This document shows, piece after piece, positions 11,560 through 21,131 of a stretch of DNA of 64,000 nucleotides. The notes beneath the pieces are model-generated. The model was given only the letters and a program-made list of their open reading frames with translations. It ran no database searches and was not told where the DNA came from. Each line of letters starts with the position of its first letter. The first letter of the stretch is position 1. A program made the position numbers and the translations under genes. The stretch covers positions 52,777 to 116,776 of the forward strand of contig JAHHII010000013.1 in assembly GCA_019358855.1 (NCBI GenBank), in the 5' to 3' direction. Origin of the DNA: Timaviella obliquedivisa GSE-PSE-MK23-08B (GTDB lineage Bacteria; Cyanobacteriota; Cyanobacteriia; Elainellales; Elainellaceae).

Positions 11560-12225
11560 AATGACCTTAAACCGTAGATGGAGAATTCATCAAGAAAACA
11601 TGAAGTCCGTTTGAGCGCTTATTGTAGAAGAGTTTGTCAAAAACCTCAAGATTTAGGTATAAGTGGGGAAAGTAGGATCTAAGCAAGATATCTTAACTAA
11701 GGTAATTTAGAATAATCAAAATCAGGGTGACTCAAGCTACTGCTGTCGAACGTTTAAGGCTGTTGTTAAATGTTTGAGAATATAGTTGGATTTGAGCGAT
11801 CGCCAATCGCTTTCCTTAAAATCGTCCAAGTTTGTGCTAGAAGTCATTTTTCTAGGAGCTTCGACCCAACGACTTTAGAGCAAACGGATTGCTTTTCTAA
11901 AGCACACAAGACTAAAGCAAACAGGACAATGACGCAAATATTTTATGAAACCCACGTCACGATTTCACAATCAGACAATAGTCTTCGACCACTCTATTTT
12001 GCAACCGCCCCTTAGTAAGATGTAACCTTCCCGAACATTAGCCTTGGCAGAAAACCCTAAACCTTACAAAAACTGCACAGATTGCCGAAACCCACCGAGA
12101 ACTTATCACTAAATTTGATCTGCAACTAGTGTTTTGCTTTACCAATCTCAAAAATAAAATCACAGAAGGGTAAATCTAGTTAAAGTAGCGTTAGTGGCAT
12201 CCCGCATGTGGAGAAGATTACCCAA
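11560..12225. other. Non-coding stretch of about 665 bases
   Basis: Upstream region shared by the divergent membrane protein (-) and the SRPBCC protein (+). A reading frame at 11770-12015 has no clear ribosome site, no recognisable family and an unremarkable composition, so it is not called. TAGAAT at about 11708 could be a -10 box. Nothing else is convincing. Confidence 0.5.
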
Positions 12226-12690
12226 ATGTCGTCTCACCAAGTTTTTGAACAATCGATACAAGTACGTGCCAGCGCCACTGCGGTCGAACAGTGCATTACC
12301 GATCCGGTATTAATGCATCGTTGGCTTAACCCGGCTCTTCGGTGTGAACCGATTGGAGAGTGGAGCACAGAGTTAGGGGCAAAAAGTCGATTTGTGATTC
12401 AGATTCCCTTGCTGCAACCCAGCCTCAACAGCGTCGTTGTAGAACGGAAGCCAGGACTAGTGGTATGGGAATTCTCGGGTTTTTTCCGAGGACGCGATCG
12501 CTGGGAATGTTTACCGACTGAAAAAGGCACCAGCTTAGTCAACCGCTTCGAGTTCCAGATTCCTAATGCGATCGTGCGCTATGGTTTCAACACCTTTGCC
12601 TTTAATTGGACAAAGCAAGATATGCAGACCCAGTTGCGGCGCTTAAAGCGAGTTGCTGAGCAAGAGTATCTCAAGACTGCTACTCCTTGA
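12226..12690 (+). CDS. SRPBCC (START-like) family protein
   Basis: A 154-residue soluble protein with the START/polyketide-cyclase-like fold: FEQSIQVRASATAVEQCITDPVLMHRWL at the N-terminus is the usual first strand and helix pair, followed by alternating strands (FVIQIP, VVVERKPGLVVWEFSGF, WECLPTEKGTSLVNRFEF) and a long C-terminal helix. Such folds enclose a hydrophobic ligand pocket; the ligand here is unknown. I chose the ATG at 12226 because GGAG lies about ten bases before it; a GTG at 12208 is in frame but less well placed. The gene converges with lysC. Confidence 0.75.
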   Translation: MSSHQVFEQSIQVRASATAVEQCITDPVLMHRWLNPALRCEPIGEWSTELGAKSRFVIQIPLLQPSLNSVVVERKPGLVVWEFSGFFRGRDRWECLPTEKGTSLVNRFEFQIPNAIVRYGFNTFAFNWTKQDMQTQLRRLKRVAEQEYLKTATP

Positions 12691-12723
12691 AGCGACTCCC
12701 TAAAAAGCTACTTTCCAAAACAG

Positions 12724-14526
12724 TCAGGCAGGCACGAAAATTCGTTCAGTCCCAGAAAGCTCAAAAGCCGCGTGAACTGCCTTTAACGCCTTCACCCCAT
12801 CTTCTTCAGGCACCACGCAACTAATTTTAATTTCAGAAGTTGCAATCATCTGAATATTGATTCCTTCCTGAGCTAACGCCTCAAACATGCGTCCCGCCAC
12901 TCCCGGACAGCCGACCATGCCCATGCCCACGATGCTAACCTTGGCGATCGCCTGATCCACCACCACTTCACCCATGCCCCAGTCCTGAGCCGCCACTTGC
13001 AGCAATGCCTGAGCATCCGTTGCATCCACCTGCGTCACCGTAAAGGCAATATCACGGGTTGCAACTCCATTGACCAATCGGCAACGCTGAGACTGAATAA
13101 TCATATCAACGCTAATGCTGCGATCGGCTAACAGACGAAAAATCTTCGCTGCCATCCCCGGGCGATCGGGCACCTGCCGAATGGCTAGCCGCGCTTGCCT
13201 CAGGTCAAGAGCCGCGCCGCGTACTGGAGCCGATGAGGCTAGTACAGGGGCCGCAACCGGAGAACTGCTAACTTGGAACGTCTGGCAAAGAGCCGCGATC
13301 GCCCGATCGCAATCTGCGGCATCAATGGCGCAACTCACCTTTACCTCTGAAGTCGAAATCATTTGAATATTAATTCCAGCATCTGCCAGGGTAGAGAACA
13401 GCGTTGCGGCAACACCCGGTCGCCCAATCATGCCTGCGCCTGCAATGCTAACTTTGGCAATTTTGCGTTCTACTAATACCTCTGCTTCTCCAGCCGCCGG
13501 ATCAAGATCGTGGCGCAACGCTGGGGCGATCGCTTCGGCAACCGCTTCGGCACGGGTCAAAGAATTGTGGGTGACAGTAAAGGCAATATCATTGGTATTC
13601 GCTTCATGAATCGATTGAATGATCAAATCAACATCCAAATCTTGCGTCGCAATTTCGCCAAATAACCGCGCTGCAATGCCAGGGCGATCGGGCACTCGCA
13701 GCAAGGCTACTTTGGATTGATCTAGATCGAACTCTACGGCATCAACCGGATGAGCAATTTCTAGTCCTGCCAGCGATCGCGGCTGAGGAATGGGCGATAT
13801 GACGCGCGTTCCCGGCTCATCCGTCCAACTCGAACGCACCACCAGCAAAACGCCATAGTTCCGTGCAATTTCTACTGCTCGAGGATGCAGTACTTTTGCT
13901 CCCAAACTTGCCAACTCCAGCATTTCATCCGACGTAATTTCCGTCATCAGATGGGCATCTGGCACTATCCGAGGATCGGTAGTGAGAATACCGGGAACAT
14001 CGGTGTAGATTTCGCAACAGTCGGCTTTCAGAGCAGCGGCTAGAGCCACGGCTGACGTATCAGAGCCGCCACGCCCCAACGTCGTAATCTCTAGTTCATC
14101 CAAGCTGCTTGTGCCTTGGAAGCCCGCAACTACCACCACTTTTCCATCTGCCAAATACCGCTCTATCCGCTCAGTTTGAATGCTGAGAATGCGGGCGCGG
14201 GTGTGTTCAGCTTCAGTAACAATGCCCACCTGTCCGCCCGTCATTGATATCGCTGGCTGACCCATTTCTTGCAGCGCCATACTCAAAAGCGCGATCGTCA
14301 CTTGTTCGCCAGTAGACAGCAGCATATCCATTTCCCGCCGATTAGGGCTGGGCGAAATGTCGTGTGCCAATTTCACTAGTCCATCAGTGGTTTTGCCCAT
14401 CGCCGAAACAACCACAACCACGGAACGACCTGTCTGCACAGTTTGTTTCACCCGCTGTGCCACAGCCTGAATCCGCTCAACTGAACCAACCGATGTGCCG
14501 CCATACTTTTGAACAATCAGTGCCAT
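12724..14526 (-). CDS. lysC: Aspartate kinase with four ACT domains
   Basis: Phosphorylates aspartate, the committed step to lysine, threonine and methionine. 600 residues: the amino acid kinase domain (1-245, KYGGTSVGS at 7-15, GRGGSDTSAVALAAAL near 150-165, YTDVPGI) followed by four ACT units in two pairs (about 265-425 and 440-600; each pair shows DRPGIAARLF or DRPGMAAKIF and then GVAATLF or GVAGRMF with NIQMISTSE/NIQMIATSE). This four-ACT layout is the usual cyanobacterial form and is expected to confer feedback inhibition by lysine and threonine. It starts with ATG at 14526. Confidence 0.95.
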   Translation of the reverse strand: MALIVQKYGGTSVGSVERIQAVAQRVKQTVQTGRSVVVVVSAMGKTTDGLVKLAHDISPSPNRREMDMLLSTGEQVTIALLSMALQEMGQPAISMTGGQVGIVTEAEHTRARILSIQTERIERYLADGKVVVVAGFQGTSSLDELEITTLGRGGSDTSAVALAAALKADCCEIYTDVPGILTTDPRIVPDAHLMTEITSDEMLELASLGAKVLHPRAVEIARNYGVLLVVRSSWTDEPGTRVISPIPQPRSLAGLEIAHPVDAVEFDLDQSKVALLRVPDRPGIAARLFGEIATQDLDVDLIIQSIHEANTNDIAFTVTHNSLTRAEAVAEAIAPALRHDLDPAAGEAEVLVERKIAKVSIAGAGMIGRPGVAATLFSTLADAGINIQMISTSEVKVSCAIDAADCDRAIAALCQTFQVSSSPVAAPVLASSAPVRGAALDLRQARLAIRQVPDRPGMAAKIFRLLADRSISVDMIIQSQRCRLVNGVATRDIAFTVTQVDATDAQALLQVAAQDWGMGEVVVDQAIAKVSIVGMGMVGCPGVAGRMFEALAQEGINIQMIATSEIKISCVVPEEDGVKALKAVHAAFELSGTERIFVPA

Positions 14527-14610
14527 ATTTTCTGTGTTGTGAAGCGATCGCCAAATTCTAAAATCGCTTGCCCCTAGGCTACAACCATACCAAGATTTAT
14601 TCCGGAAGTC

Positions 14611-14745
14611 TTAAACCGCTCTGCATTCTGCTGCTTCATGATACTTAACCCGCAATTCCTTGCCCGATTTACCATCGCTCCGCATAATGCTGTGAAGAGG
14701 TGCTGCTTCACCTTCGGGAGCGTCGGATGAAGCAGTGCTTCTCAT
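14611..14745 (-). CDS. Possible small protein of 44 residues upstream of lysC
   Basis: An ATG at 14745 opens a 44-codon frame containing SSDAPEGEAAPLHS and GKSGKELRVKYHEAAECRA. The codons resemble those of neighbouring genes and the frame points the same way as lysC, 84 bases ahead of it. Only a weak AGG precedes the ATG. I do not recognise a family and a chance frame is possible. Confidence 0.33.
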   Translation of the reverse strand: MRSTASSDAPEGEAAPLHSIMRSDGKSGKELRVKYHEAAECRAV

Positions 14746-14799
14746 TACCTATAGATCATGACCTATAGAGTCAAGGCTTATAAATAATTTCAGTTAAGC

Positions 14800-15930
14800 C
14801 TAAGTCAAAATCTTCTCTAAGTTTGGCACTTCCATCCAAGCATTTGCTTCATGGGACTGGTGCGTTAAGTCCATGAGCAACTGAGAATACACGCCTTCTC
14901 GCAGTGAGGGTGTCGGCGATTTCTTGCGGATATCTTGGAGCGATCGCCCTAACTCTATTCCCTGCACCCATCGATCAATCACCCGAATAAAGGGTGCCAG
15001 CCGCCCATCTTGATAAGTCTGCGAAAACGCTAGTTGCTCCGGAATTTCTAGCGCTTGCAAAGGCTGTCCGTTTTGGCTGCCCATGATGCGGAACCCGTGC
15101 ACATAGTCAGTTTGATTATCGCTGCCTAAAATGAGCGTGCCCCGATCGCCATACACCTCGACCCAATGTCCCCGCCCTTGATAAGTAACTGCACTCAACG
15201 CCACCTGACACAATACGCCGTCTGCTAGTTCTAGCGTGATGCAGCAAGTATCGTCGGCATCTACAGGTTTAGCTTTTCTATCGGTAGGGTCAATGCGGGT
15301 CGGAATCGTAGTGCTGAGCCGACCGCTTAAGCGTTTGGCAGGCGCAAACAGCCAAGCTAAGTAATCAAAACAATGCGAGCCGATCGCCCCCAACGCTCCG
15401 CCTCCCTGGTCTTTGCGGGCGTACCAGTTCCAGGGCTTACTGGCATCGGCACGACCCGAAACAAGCCAATCGACTTTAACTAAGCGCTTTTGCCCGACAT
15501 AACCATCTGCTAACAATTCGGCGAACCGCTGCCATGCCGGGACAAACCGAAACTCGAAGTCGAGGATGACGATCGCCCCATTCGTCTCCGCTAACTGATA
15601 AAGTTCAACGGCTTCTTGCACATTCAACGCTGTCGGTTTTTCCAGCAACAAATGTTTGCCCGCTTGCAGCACTTTTTTCGCCATGTCGTAGTGCAAAAAA
15701 GGCGGCGTAGAAATCGTGACGGCTTGTACTTCAGGCAGGGCAACCAGTTCTTCAATAGTTTGGCAAGCACGGGGAATAGCATGAGTTTGGGCGATCGCTC
15801 TACCCTTTTCTAAATCGCGGTGATGAACCGCCACAACTTCCGTGTGCGGATGAATTTGCAGCCCTGGAATATGAATTTTTTGACCAAAACCTGTGCCAAC
15901 AACTGCAACGCCGATCGGAGAATGAGCCAT
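14800..15930 (-). CDS. Gfo/Idh/MocA family oxidoreductase
   Basis: A 376-residue NAD(P)-dependent dehydrogenase. The N-terminal Rossmann fold opens with VAVVGTGFGQKIHIPGL (8-24) and shows VTISTPPFLHYDMAKKVLQAGKHLLLEKP with the EKP motif typical of the family near residue 95. The C-terminal part is the alpha/beta substrate domain, with GGGALGAIGSHCFDYL around 175-190 carrying the usual GxHxxD catalytic arrangement. Substrates in this family are mostly sugars, inositol or biliverdin; nothing here fixes the substrate. Divergent from the SbcD-like gene. Confidence 0.85.
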   Translation of the reverse strand: MAHSPIGVAVVGTGFGQKIHIPGLQIHPHTEVVAVHHRDLEKGRAIAQTHAIPRACQTIEELVALPEVQAVTISTPPFLHYDMAKKVLQAGKHLLLEKPTALNVQEAVELYQLAETNGAIVILDFEFRFVPAWQRFAELLADGYVGQKRLVKVDWLVSGRADASKPWNWYARKDQGGGALGAIGSHCFDYLAWLFAPAKRLSGRLSTTIPTRIDPTDRKAKPVDADDTCCITLELADGVLCQVALSAVTYQGRGHWVEVYGDRGTLILGSDNQTDYVHGFRIMGSQNGQPLQALEIPEQLAFSQTYQDGRLAPFIRVIDRWVQGIELGRSLQDIRKKSPTPSLREGVYSQLLMDLTHQSHEANAWMEVPNLEKILT

Positions 15931-16127
15931 GATAAAAGCCAGCCAAATTGAATCTCATTATGGTAATGGTTTTCAGGCTTAAGCCTAGAAGCCTTGCCAG
16001 AGAAGTCAGATCTAAAAACGTCTCTTAAGTCAAGCCAATCTAAAGCCATCTAGAATAGACGCAGACCCTCACCCGCTAAATGTTTGAGCAACTTCTAAGT
16101 ACAGTCAGACTCGTTAGAAGCATCCTA

Positions 16128-17447
16128 ATGATCAAAATTCTCCATCTTTCCGACATTCATTTAGGCAGCGGTTTTTCCCATGGACGAGTTAACCCCGAAA
16201 CAGGTCTGAATAGTCGGCTAGAAGATTTTATTCAAACCTTGAAACGTTGCATCGATCGCGCTATTGCAGAACCCGTTGATCTGGTACTCTTCGGCGGCGA
16301 TGCCTTCCCTGATGCTACACCGCCTCCCGTTGTGCAAGAAGCTTTTGCGCGGCAGTTTCGGCGACTGGTCGATGCTGATATTCCTACTGTTCTATTAGTG
16401 GGCAATCACGATCAGCACTCCCAGGGATCGGGCGGAGCAAGCCTGTGTATCTACCGAACTCTGGGCGTTCCAGGTTTTGTAGTGGGCGATCGTTTGCAAA
16501 CCCACACCCTTCAAACCCGCAGCGGTGCTATCCAGATTATGACGTTGCCCTGGCTAACCCGCTCTACTCTCCTCACCCGCCCCGAAACTGAAGGACTCTC
16601 TCTATTAGAAGTGAATCAGCTGTTAATCGAGCGCCTCCGAGTCGCCATGGAAGGCGAAATCCGGCGGCTCGACCCTAACTGCCCCACTGTATTACTGGCG
16701 CACCTAATGACAGACAATGCCCGTTTGGGTGCCGAGAGGTTTCTAGCGGTAGGCAAAGGGTTTACTGTTCCCCTATCCCTACTGGCGCGCCCGTGTTTCG
16801 ACTATGTGGCATTAGGACACGTTCACCGCCATCAAGTTTTGTCAGAGCAGCCCTATGTGGTTTATCCCGGCAGCATTGAACGAGTAGACTTTAGCGAAGA
16901 GTCAGAAGATAAAGGGTTTGTATTGGTAGAGGTGGAGCAAGGCAACACGCGCATGGAGTTTTGCCCATTGCCCGTGCGCAAGTTCTGTACGATTCGGGTT
17001 GATTTGTCTAAAGCTCATGATCCTCAGGAAATGTTGCTGCAAGCGATCGCCTCAGAAAATATTCAAGATGCTGTCGTCCGCCTGATCTACCAGCTTCGCT
17101 CAGAACAAATTGATCAAGTCGATAACACAGTGCTTCAGCAGGTCTTAGCCGTAGCACACACCTACAACATCCATGCCGAACTTGTCAGCCAGCTTGCTCG
17201 TCCACGACTGCCCGAACTCGGCACAGGGCATCACCTTGCGCCATTAGACGCATTGAAAACCTATATTGCAAACCAGCCTCACCTCGAAGACATCGCAGCA
17301 GACATGGTTCATGTGGCACAAGCTCTACTGTTGTCTGCGCATCAAGAGCAGGAAGAGACAGAAAAAGACCACCTTCTTGCTAAGGAAAGCAGCAAGCCAA
17401 ATCTCAGATTTATAGAAGATGAGCCTGCTCAGTTAAGGCTGTTGTAG
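16128..17447 (+). CDS. sbcD: Metallophosphoesterase, exonuclease SbcD/Mre11-like
   Basis: A 439-residue calcineurin-like phosphoesterase of the SbcD/Mre11 type, expected to process DNA ends or hairpins with an SbcC ATPase partner. The metal ligands are in order: DIHLG near residue 9, GGDAF near 58, GNHD near 97, LAHLMTD near 200, and GHVHRH near 240. A C-terminal region of about 150 residues forms the capping domain and ends in a Glu/Lys-rich tail. I start at the ATG at 16128 (MIKILHLSDIHLG), which puts the first motif at the N-terminus as in the family; an ATG at 16080 would add 16 residues with no family match. No sbcC is next to it, which is common in cyanobacteria. Confidence 0.8.
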   Translation: MIKILHLSDIHLGSGFSHGRVNPETGLNSRLEDFIQTLKRCIDRAIAEPVDLVLFGGDAFPDATPPPVVQEAFARQFRRLVDADIPTVLLVGNHDQHSQGSGGASLCIYRTLGVPGFVVGDRLQTHTLQTRSGAIQIMTLPWLTRSTLLTRPETEGLSLLEVNQLLIERLRVAMEGEIRRLDPNCPTVLLAHLMTDNARLGAERFLAVGKGFTVPLSLLARPCFDYVALGHVHRHQVLSEQPYVVYPGSIERVDFSEESEDKGFVLVEVEQGNTRMEFCPLPVRKFCTIRVDLSKAHDPQEMLLQAIASENIQDAVVRLIYQLRSEQIDQVDNTVLQQVLAVAHTYNIHAELVSQLARPRLPELGTGHHLAPLDALKTYIANQPHLEDIAADMVHVAQALLLSAHQEQEETEKDHLLAKESSKPNLRFIEDEPAQLRLL

Positions 17448-17969
17448 TACTAAGTTAATTGATGAGGAGAGATTATTCTGACAACTTAGTCCATATTGCT
17501 TATTTGCTTAATTAACAAAGAGTAAAGTTAACATAAAGTTTTCATGAAGTTGTTTTTACGCAAAGCCGAGCGATCGCCTTGCTAGAGAGGGATTAAGGTC
17601 TAAATTGAAAATGTAAAGATTGTGTAAAGTTAACTCGGCTTTTCCGTAACCCTGATCCCCACGGCAAAAGCTTCGTGTTAGTCTGTTGCAGTTCAGGAAC
17701 AAAAGTGAATGCGTAACGAGTATGAGTTGGGTGTTATCTATGTTGATTCTAGTGCTCCCATTAACTTTCTCGAATCATGCTTCCGATAGAGCCTTGGTAA
17801 TGCTGTTAAAGCATTTTGTATTGACAGCATTAGTTGAAATCTAAATCAACTCTCCTTTGCGCCGATTAAAGCAGTCCCTAGCTTCAATTCCTACGCTTTG
17901 CTTCAAGGTCTAATACCTTGCTTCAGGGTGGCTGCACTGGTTCTGTCTTGTTCTTTTCACAATGGATCT
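17448..17969. other. Long leader region upstream of the RlpA-like gene
   Basis: About 520 bases with no gene. It holds two sets of 11-bp-period direct repeats (17523-17551 and 17613-17630, separate entry) and then a GC-poor leader. An in-frame TTG at 17898 would prefix the next protein with 24 residues lacking export features, so it is read as leader. Confidence 0.55.
17523..17630 (+). promoter_or_regulatory. 11-bp-period direct repeats, candidate response-regulator site
   Basis: TAAAGTT occurs at 17523-17529 and 17534-17540, with TGAAGTT at 17545-17551, exactly 11 bases apart each time. A second pair, GTAAAGA at 17613-17619 and GTAAAGT at 17624-17630, has the same period. Tandem half-sites of this spacing are what OmpR/PhoB-type regulators bind. 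The second pair also resembles a degenerate RpaB HLR1 element on the minus strand, but with one extra spacer base. The regulator is not identified. Confidence 0.4.
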
Positions 17970-19199
17970 ATGAATTTTAAAATTTGGAGCGGTCTTGCCG
18001 CTGTCTCTCTACTGATGACAATATTGGGACTTGCACTTCCTATCTATGCAAACCCCATAGCAGCATCGGCTGTAGAACCAGAGGATAATGTGACCAATGA
18101 GGTGGTTCAAGCGCCCCTTAATTCCCCGATCCAAGGTTCGGTGGTCAGCCCTTCTGTTGAAGAAACCAAGGTGGGTCAAGTAGCTTCTATGCTATCTGAC
18201 GTTCTTGCAGAAGTTGAGGTTCCCCCAGCACAAGGCGATCGAGCTAATTCTGGCTCCTCTACCCCTGCTTCCGAGAGAACTGTAGCGACTCAAGCTAGCG
18301 TTGAAGCAGTTAAGGTGGGAGAGTATCAGTCTAGTGAACAGGCTGAAGACTCAGTAGCTGTTATGCAGTCTTATCGGTCAGAGGGTCGTCAGGCTGCAAC
18401 AATCTATGTTCGCAATATTCCAGTCCTTTCGTTTTTAGGTTCGGAAGGCAACTCTAGCGGGGCTTCTAGCTCTTCCCTAGATACTGGTGTAAAGGTTGCT
18501 AGTTCTGCCGCCAACAGTGCTGTTAATGAAGTTGCAGTGCTTCAGTCTCGACCAGCAGATGCCAGCAGCGCCCCGGTTGAAAGTTCTAATGACCCGGCTG
18601 TGAGAGCAACGGCGATCGCTGCTCAAATCAATCAACTCCACCGTAATAGTATTGATGCCAGCAGCATTCGAGCCGTATGGGATGAGCCCAAACAACGCTA
18701 CTTGATTAAGGTAGGCGAGGACACGTTAACCGCTATTGATCCAGCTACTATCTTGGCAGACACGACCCATAATGCAGAACAAGATGCTCTACAAGTGACT
18801 AATCGGTTGCGCCGATTACTAGGTGACGCTGAACCTTTGACAGAAGTTGAAGGTGCACCCCGGCGCGTCACTCAGGTTTCGGTAGGTTCCCTCCAACTCA
18901 CAGTCAGCGGTTATGCCTCTTGGTATGGGCCTGGCTTTAATGGCAACATGAGTGCTAGTGGCGAGGTGTTTAATGAAAATGCCTTGACCGCGGCTCACCC
19001 CAATTTGCCGTTTGGGACACAGGTGCGCGTCACTAACATGGACAATGGGTTATCTGTACTTGTGCGGATTAATGACCGAGGGCCCTACGCAGGCGATCGC
19101 CTCATTGACCTTTCGGCAGGAGCCGCCCAAGTCATTGGTTTGATTAACTCAGGGGTTGCGCCAGTTAAGTTGGATGTACTGGGCACAGCGAGTCGTTAA
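17970..19199 (+). CDS. rlpA: RlpA-like double-psi beta-barrel protein, exported
   Basis: A 409-residue secreted or envelope protein. The N-terminus from ATG 17970 (MNFKIWSGLAAVSLLMTILGLALPIYANPIAA) is a clear signal peptide. A low-complexity Ser/Ala/Val/Glu-rich region of about 290 residues follows, then a C-terminal RlpA domain (about 318-405): GYASWYGPGFNGNMSASGE, LTAAHPNLPFGTQVRVTNMDNG, VRINDRGPYAGDRLIDLS. The Glu in SASGE and the Asp in NDRGP correspond to the active-site residues of RlpA lytic transglycosylases that cleave denuded peptidoglycan. No SPOR domain is seen, unlike proteobacterial RlpA. The long leader with regulatory repeats suggests control by an environmental signal. Confidence 0.8.
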   Translation: MNFKIWSGLAAVSLLMTILGLALPIYANPIAASAVEPEDNVTNEVVQAPLNSPIQGSVVSPSVEETKVGQVASMLSDVLAEVEVPPAQGDRANSGSSTPASERTVATQASVEAVKVGEYQSSEQAEDSVAVMQSYRSEGRQAATIYVRNIPVLSFLGSEGNSSGASSSSLDTGVKVASSAANSAVNEVAVLQSRPADASSAPVESSNDPAVRATAIAAQINQLHRNSIDASSIRAVWDEPKQRYLIKVGEDTLTAIDPATILADTTHNAEQDALQVTNRLRRLLGDAEPLTEVEGAPRRVTQVSVGSLQLTVSGYASWYGPGFNGNMSASGEVFNENALTAAHPNLPFGTQVRVTNMDNGLSVLVRINDRGPYAGDRLIDLSAGAAQVIGLINSGVAPVKLDVLGTASR

Positions 19200-19519
19200 A
19201 ATTGCATTGAAATCTAGTTAAAGCTACATCCTTTCAACCTTGTTGAGAGGATTTTTTGTTATTTCCTAGGAGCGATCGCCTTTCAACCTGAGTGAGCAGA
19301 AATTGCCAGAATGAGTTCAATATTCTGCATTTGGGCACTCTCTACCTATTAAGAAATTGTTTCTGGTAACAGCAACTTTTCTAGGTGGTCTGACCTCGGT
19401 CGTCTGACATAGAGTAGACAGGACATTGCGGTTCATCTTTCTATTCGGTTCGCCACTCCACTTAGCCACCGATTAGTCCGACGTTTCAACAGTGACAGCT
19501 TTGGGTTGTTCAAATTTGC
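19200..19519. other. Intergenic region rlpA to kinase
   Basis: About 320 bases. Apart from the terminator at 19228-19257 and a HIP1 octamer at 19271-19278, nothing is seen; the promoter of the kinase must lie here but no clear -10/-35 pair stands out. Confidence 0.5.
19228..19257 (+). terminator. Intrinsic terminator after rlpA
   Basis: ATCCTTTCAAC at 19228-19238 pairs with GTTGAGAGGAT at 19242-19252 (one G-T pair, three-base loop), followed by a run of T at 19252-19257. Located 28 bases past the rlpA stop. Confidence 0.8.
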
Positions 19520-21121
19520 ATGATGACAACAGACTATAATTTGGGTCGCACATTGCGCGATCGCTACAGATTAACCCGGCTACTGGGGCAAGGCTCGATG
19601 GGTCGTGTCTACGAAGCCGATGATGACGTTTTAGGCGATGTCCCTGTTGCAGTCAAATTTCTTTCACAAACTCTCCTAACCCGAGGAATGCTCGCTCGCT
19701 TTGAACAAGAGGCAAAAACCTGTGCTCAACTGGGGCAGCGCAGTATGCACATTGTCCGGGTCATGGATTATGGTGTAGACGAAGACGGCATTCCGTTTTA
19801 TGTGATGGAATATTTAAAGGGTGAAAGTTTGACTGAAGTTATTAAACGCCAAGCGCTTCTACTTCCTCGCTTTTTAAACTTAACTCGCCAAATTTGTCTG
19901 GGGCTACAATGCGCTCACCAAGGTATCAAAATGGACGGGATGACTTATCCCATCGTTCATCGAGATATTAAGCCTAGCAATATTTTGGTGAGCCAGGATG
20001 ATAGCCTGGGCGAACTGGTCAAGATTTTAGACTTTGGCATTGCCAAAATTCTTCAGTCTGAAGTTAGCCAAACGGGCTGTTTTATGGGCACCCTAGCGTA
20101 CGCATCACCTGAGCAAATGGAAGGGCATGAGCTAGATGCTCGCTCTGATATCTACAGCCTCGGCATTATGATGTTTCAAATGCTGACAGGAGCGATGCCG
20201 CTGCTAGCGAGTACCCAGTCCTTTGGCGGATGGTATAAAGTTCACCATTTTCATCAGCCTAAGTCGTTTGAAGAGGCAGACCCCAATGCGAAGCTGCCTA
20301 AGCTGTTGGAAGAATTGGTAGTGGCTTGTCTAGCAAAAGCGCCCAGCGATCGCCCCCAAAATGTTGCACAAATCCTAGAGGCACTTAAGCCGTTAGAAGA
20401 ACGCTATGGTGCGGGTCGAGAGGTTGCTCGTCGCATTGAAGCTTCTCTGAACCGCAAATTGCCTATTAAATCCGTTGCCCAAGATTGGGTCGAAGAGGCG
20501 CGCCCTTCGAGATACCCGCAAGGGGTCGTCTTGCAACCGAAAGGGTCAGATATCCTCTCTACCGATGAGGTTTTTCAGCTAGCTGCCTGGCCCAAAACCA
20601 TGCCGATTGCCGAGATTGTGTTTCCAAGAGCCCTACCCTCACAAAATGGCAACTTGGCAACCCTTTGGGTCATGCTGCCCAAAGCCGAGATTGAGAAACG
20701 GATGGTTTGCACTCGCTACAATCAATTTTTGTTTATGGAAGCCCCTCACCCAATGGTGCTGTGGTTAACCGTGCTCTACAACCGAGAGCATGGGCCCCGC
20801 TGGTTGCCGTGTTACTTAGACCTGAAAACTACTTCAGGTAGACAAATGACAATGCTACTGGGCAATGCAGGCAAATACAATGTGCTTTTTTTCCAAAAAC
20901 AGTCACCTGAGCATTGTATTAATGTGCAAGCCTCAAGCATTGCACCCGGACAATGCAAACTGTTGCGCGACTGGGCTAACCTAAGTACTTCAACACAGTC
21001 TCAACCTGTGCCAGATATCAGTAAAGAGCACCTAAAAGCAGCACTTGAAACTCTGAAGCCTAAAATTTTGATGAAGCTTGAGAGTATCCATAACAAAGGT
21101 GATGAGAGCTTAAGTTATTAA
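19520..21121 (+). CDS. Serine/threonine protein kinase (Hanks type)
   Basis: A 533-residue soluble kinase. Kinase domain about 13-280: glycine loop LLGQGSMGRVYEA, AVKFL (ATP-binding Lys), the catalytic loop HRDIKPSNIL, DFGIAKIL and SPEQMEGHELDARSDIYSLGIM. All key residues are present, so it should be active. The C-terminal 250 residues have no membrane segment and no sensor domain that I recognise; part of it (about 355-500: MVCTRYNQFLFMEAPHP, MVLWLTVLYNREHGPRWLP) looks like a folded alpha/beta domain. A copy of a dispersed 24-bp repeat is read in frame at about residues 329-336 as SRYPQG, in the linker between kinase and C-terminal domain. Confidence 0.9.
   Translation: MMTTDYNLGRTLRDRYRLTRLLGQGSMGRVYEADDDVLGDVPVAVKFLSQTLLTRGMLARFEQEAKTCAQLGQRSMHIVRVMDYGVDEDGIPFYVMEYLKGESLTEVIKRQALLLPRFLNLTRQICLGLQCAHQGIKMDGMTYPIVHRDIKPSNILVSQDDSLGELVKILDFGIAKILQSEVSQTGCFMGTLAYASPEQMEGHELDARSDIYSLGIMMFQMLTGAMPLLASTQSFGGWYKVHHFHQPKSFEEADPNAKLPKLLEELVVACLAKAPSDRPQNVAQILEALKPLEERYGAGREVARRIEASLNRKLPIKSVAQDWVEEARPSRYPQGVVLQPKGSDILSTDEVFQLAAWPKTMPIAEIVFPRALPSQNGNLATLWVMLPKAEIEKRMVCTRYNQFLFMEAPHPMVLWLTVLYNREHGPRWLPCYLDLKTTSGRQMTMLLGNAGKYNVLFFQKQSPEHCINVQASSIAPGQCKLLRDWANLSTSTQSQPVPDISKEHLKAALETLKPKILMKLESIHNKGDESLSY
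20505..20528 (+). repeat. Dispersed 24-bp repeat, copy A (inside kinase gene)
   Basis: Core TTCGAGATACCCGCAAGG followed by GGTCG. It differs from copy B at 34013-34036 by one base. Translated in frame as SRYPQG in both genes. Confidence 0.7.
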
Positions 21122-21131
21122 ATAGATTGGT

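Noticed and set aside
11770..12015. Plus-strand frame of 81 codons in a long gap
   Set aside because: No ribosome site, no family resemblance and no coding-like composition.
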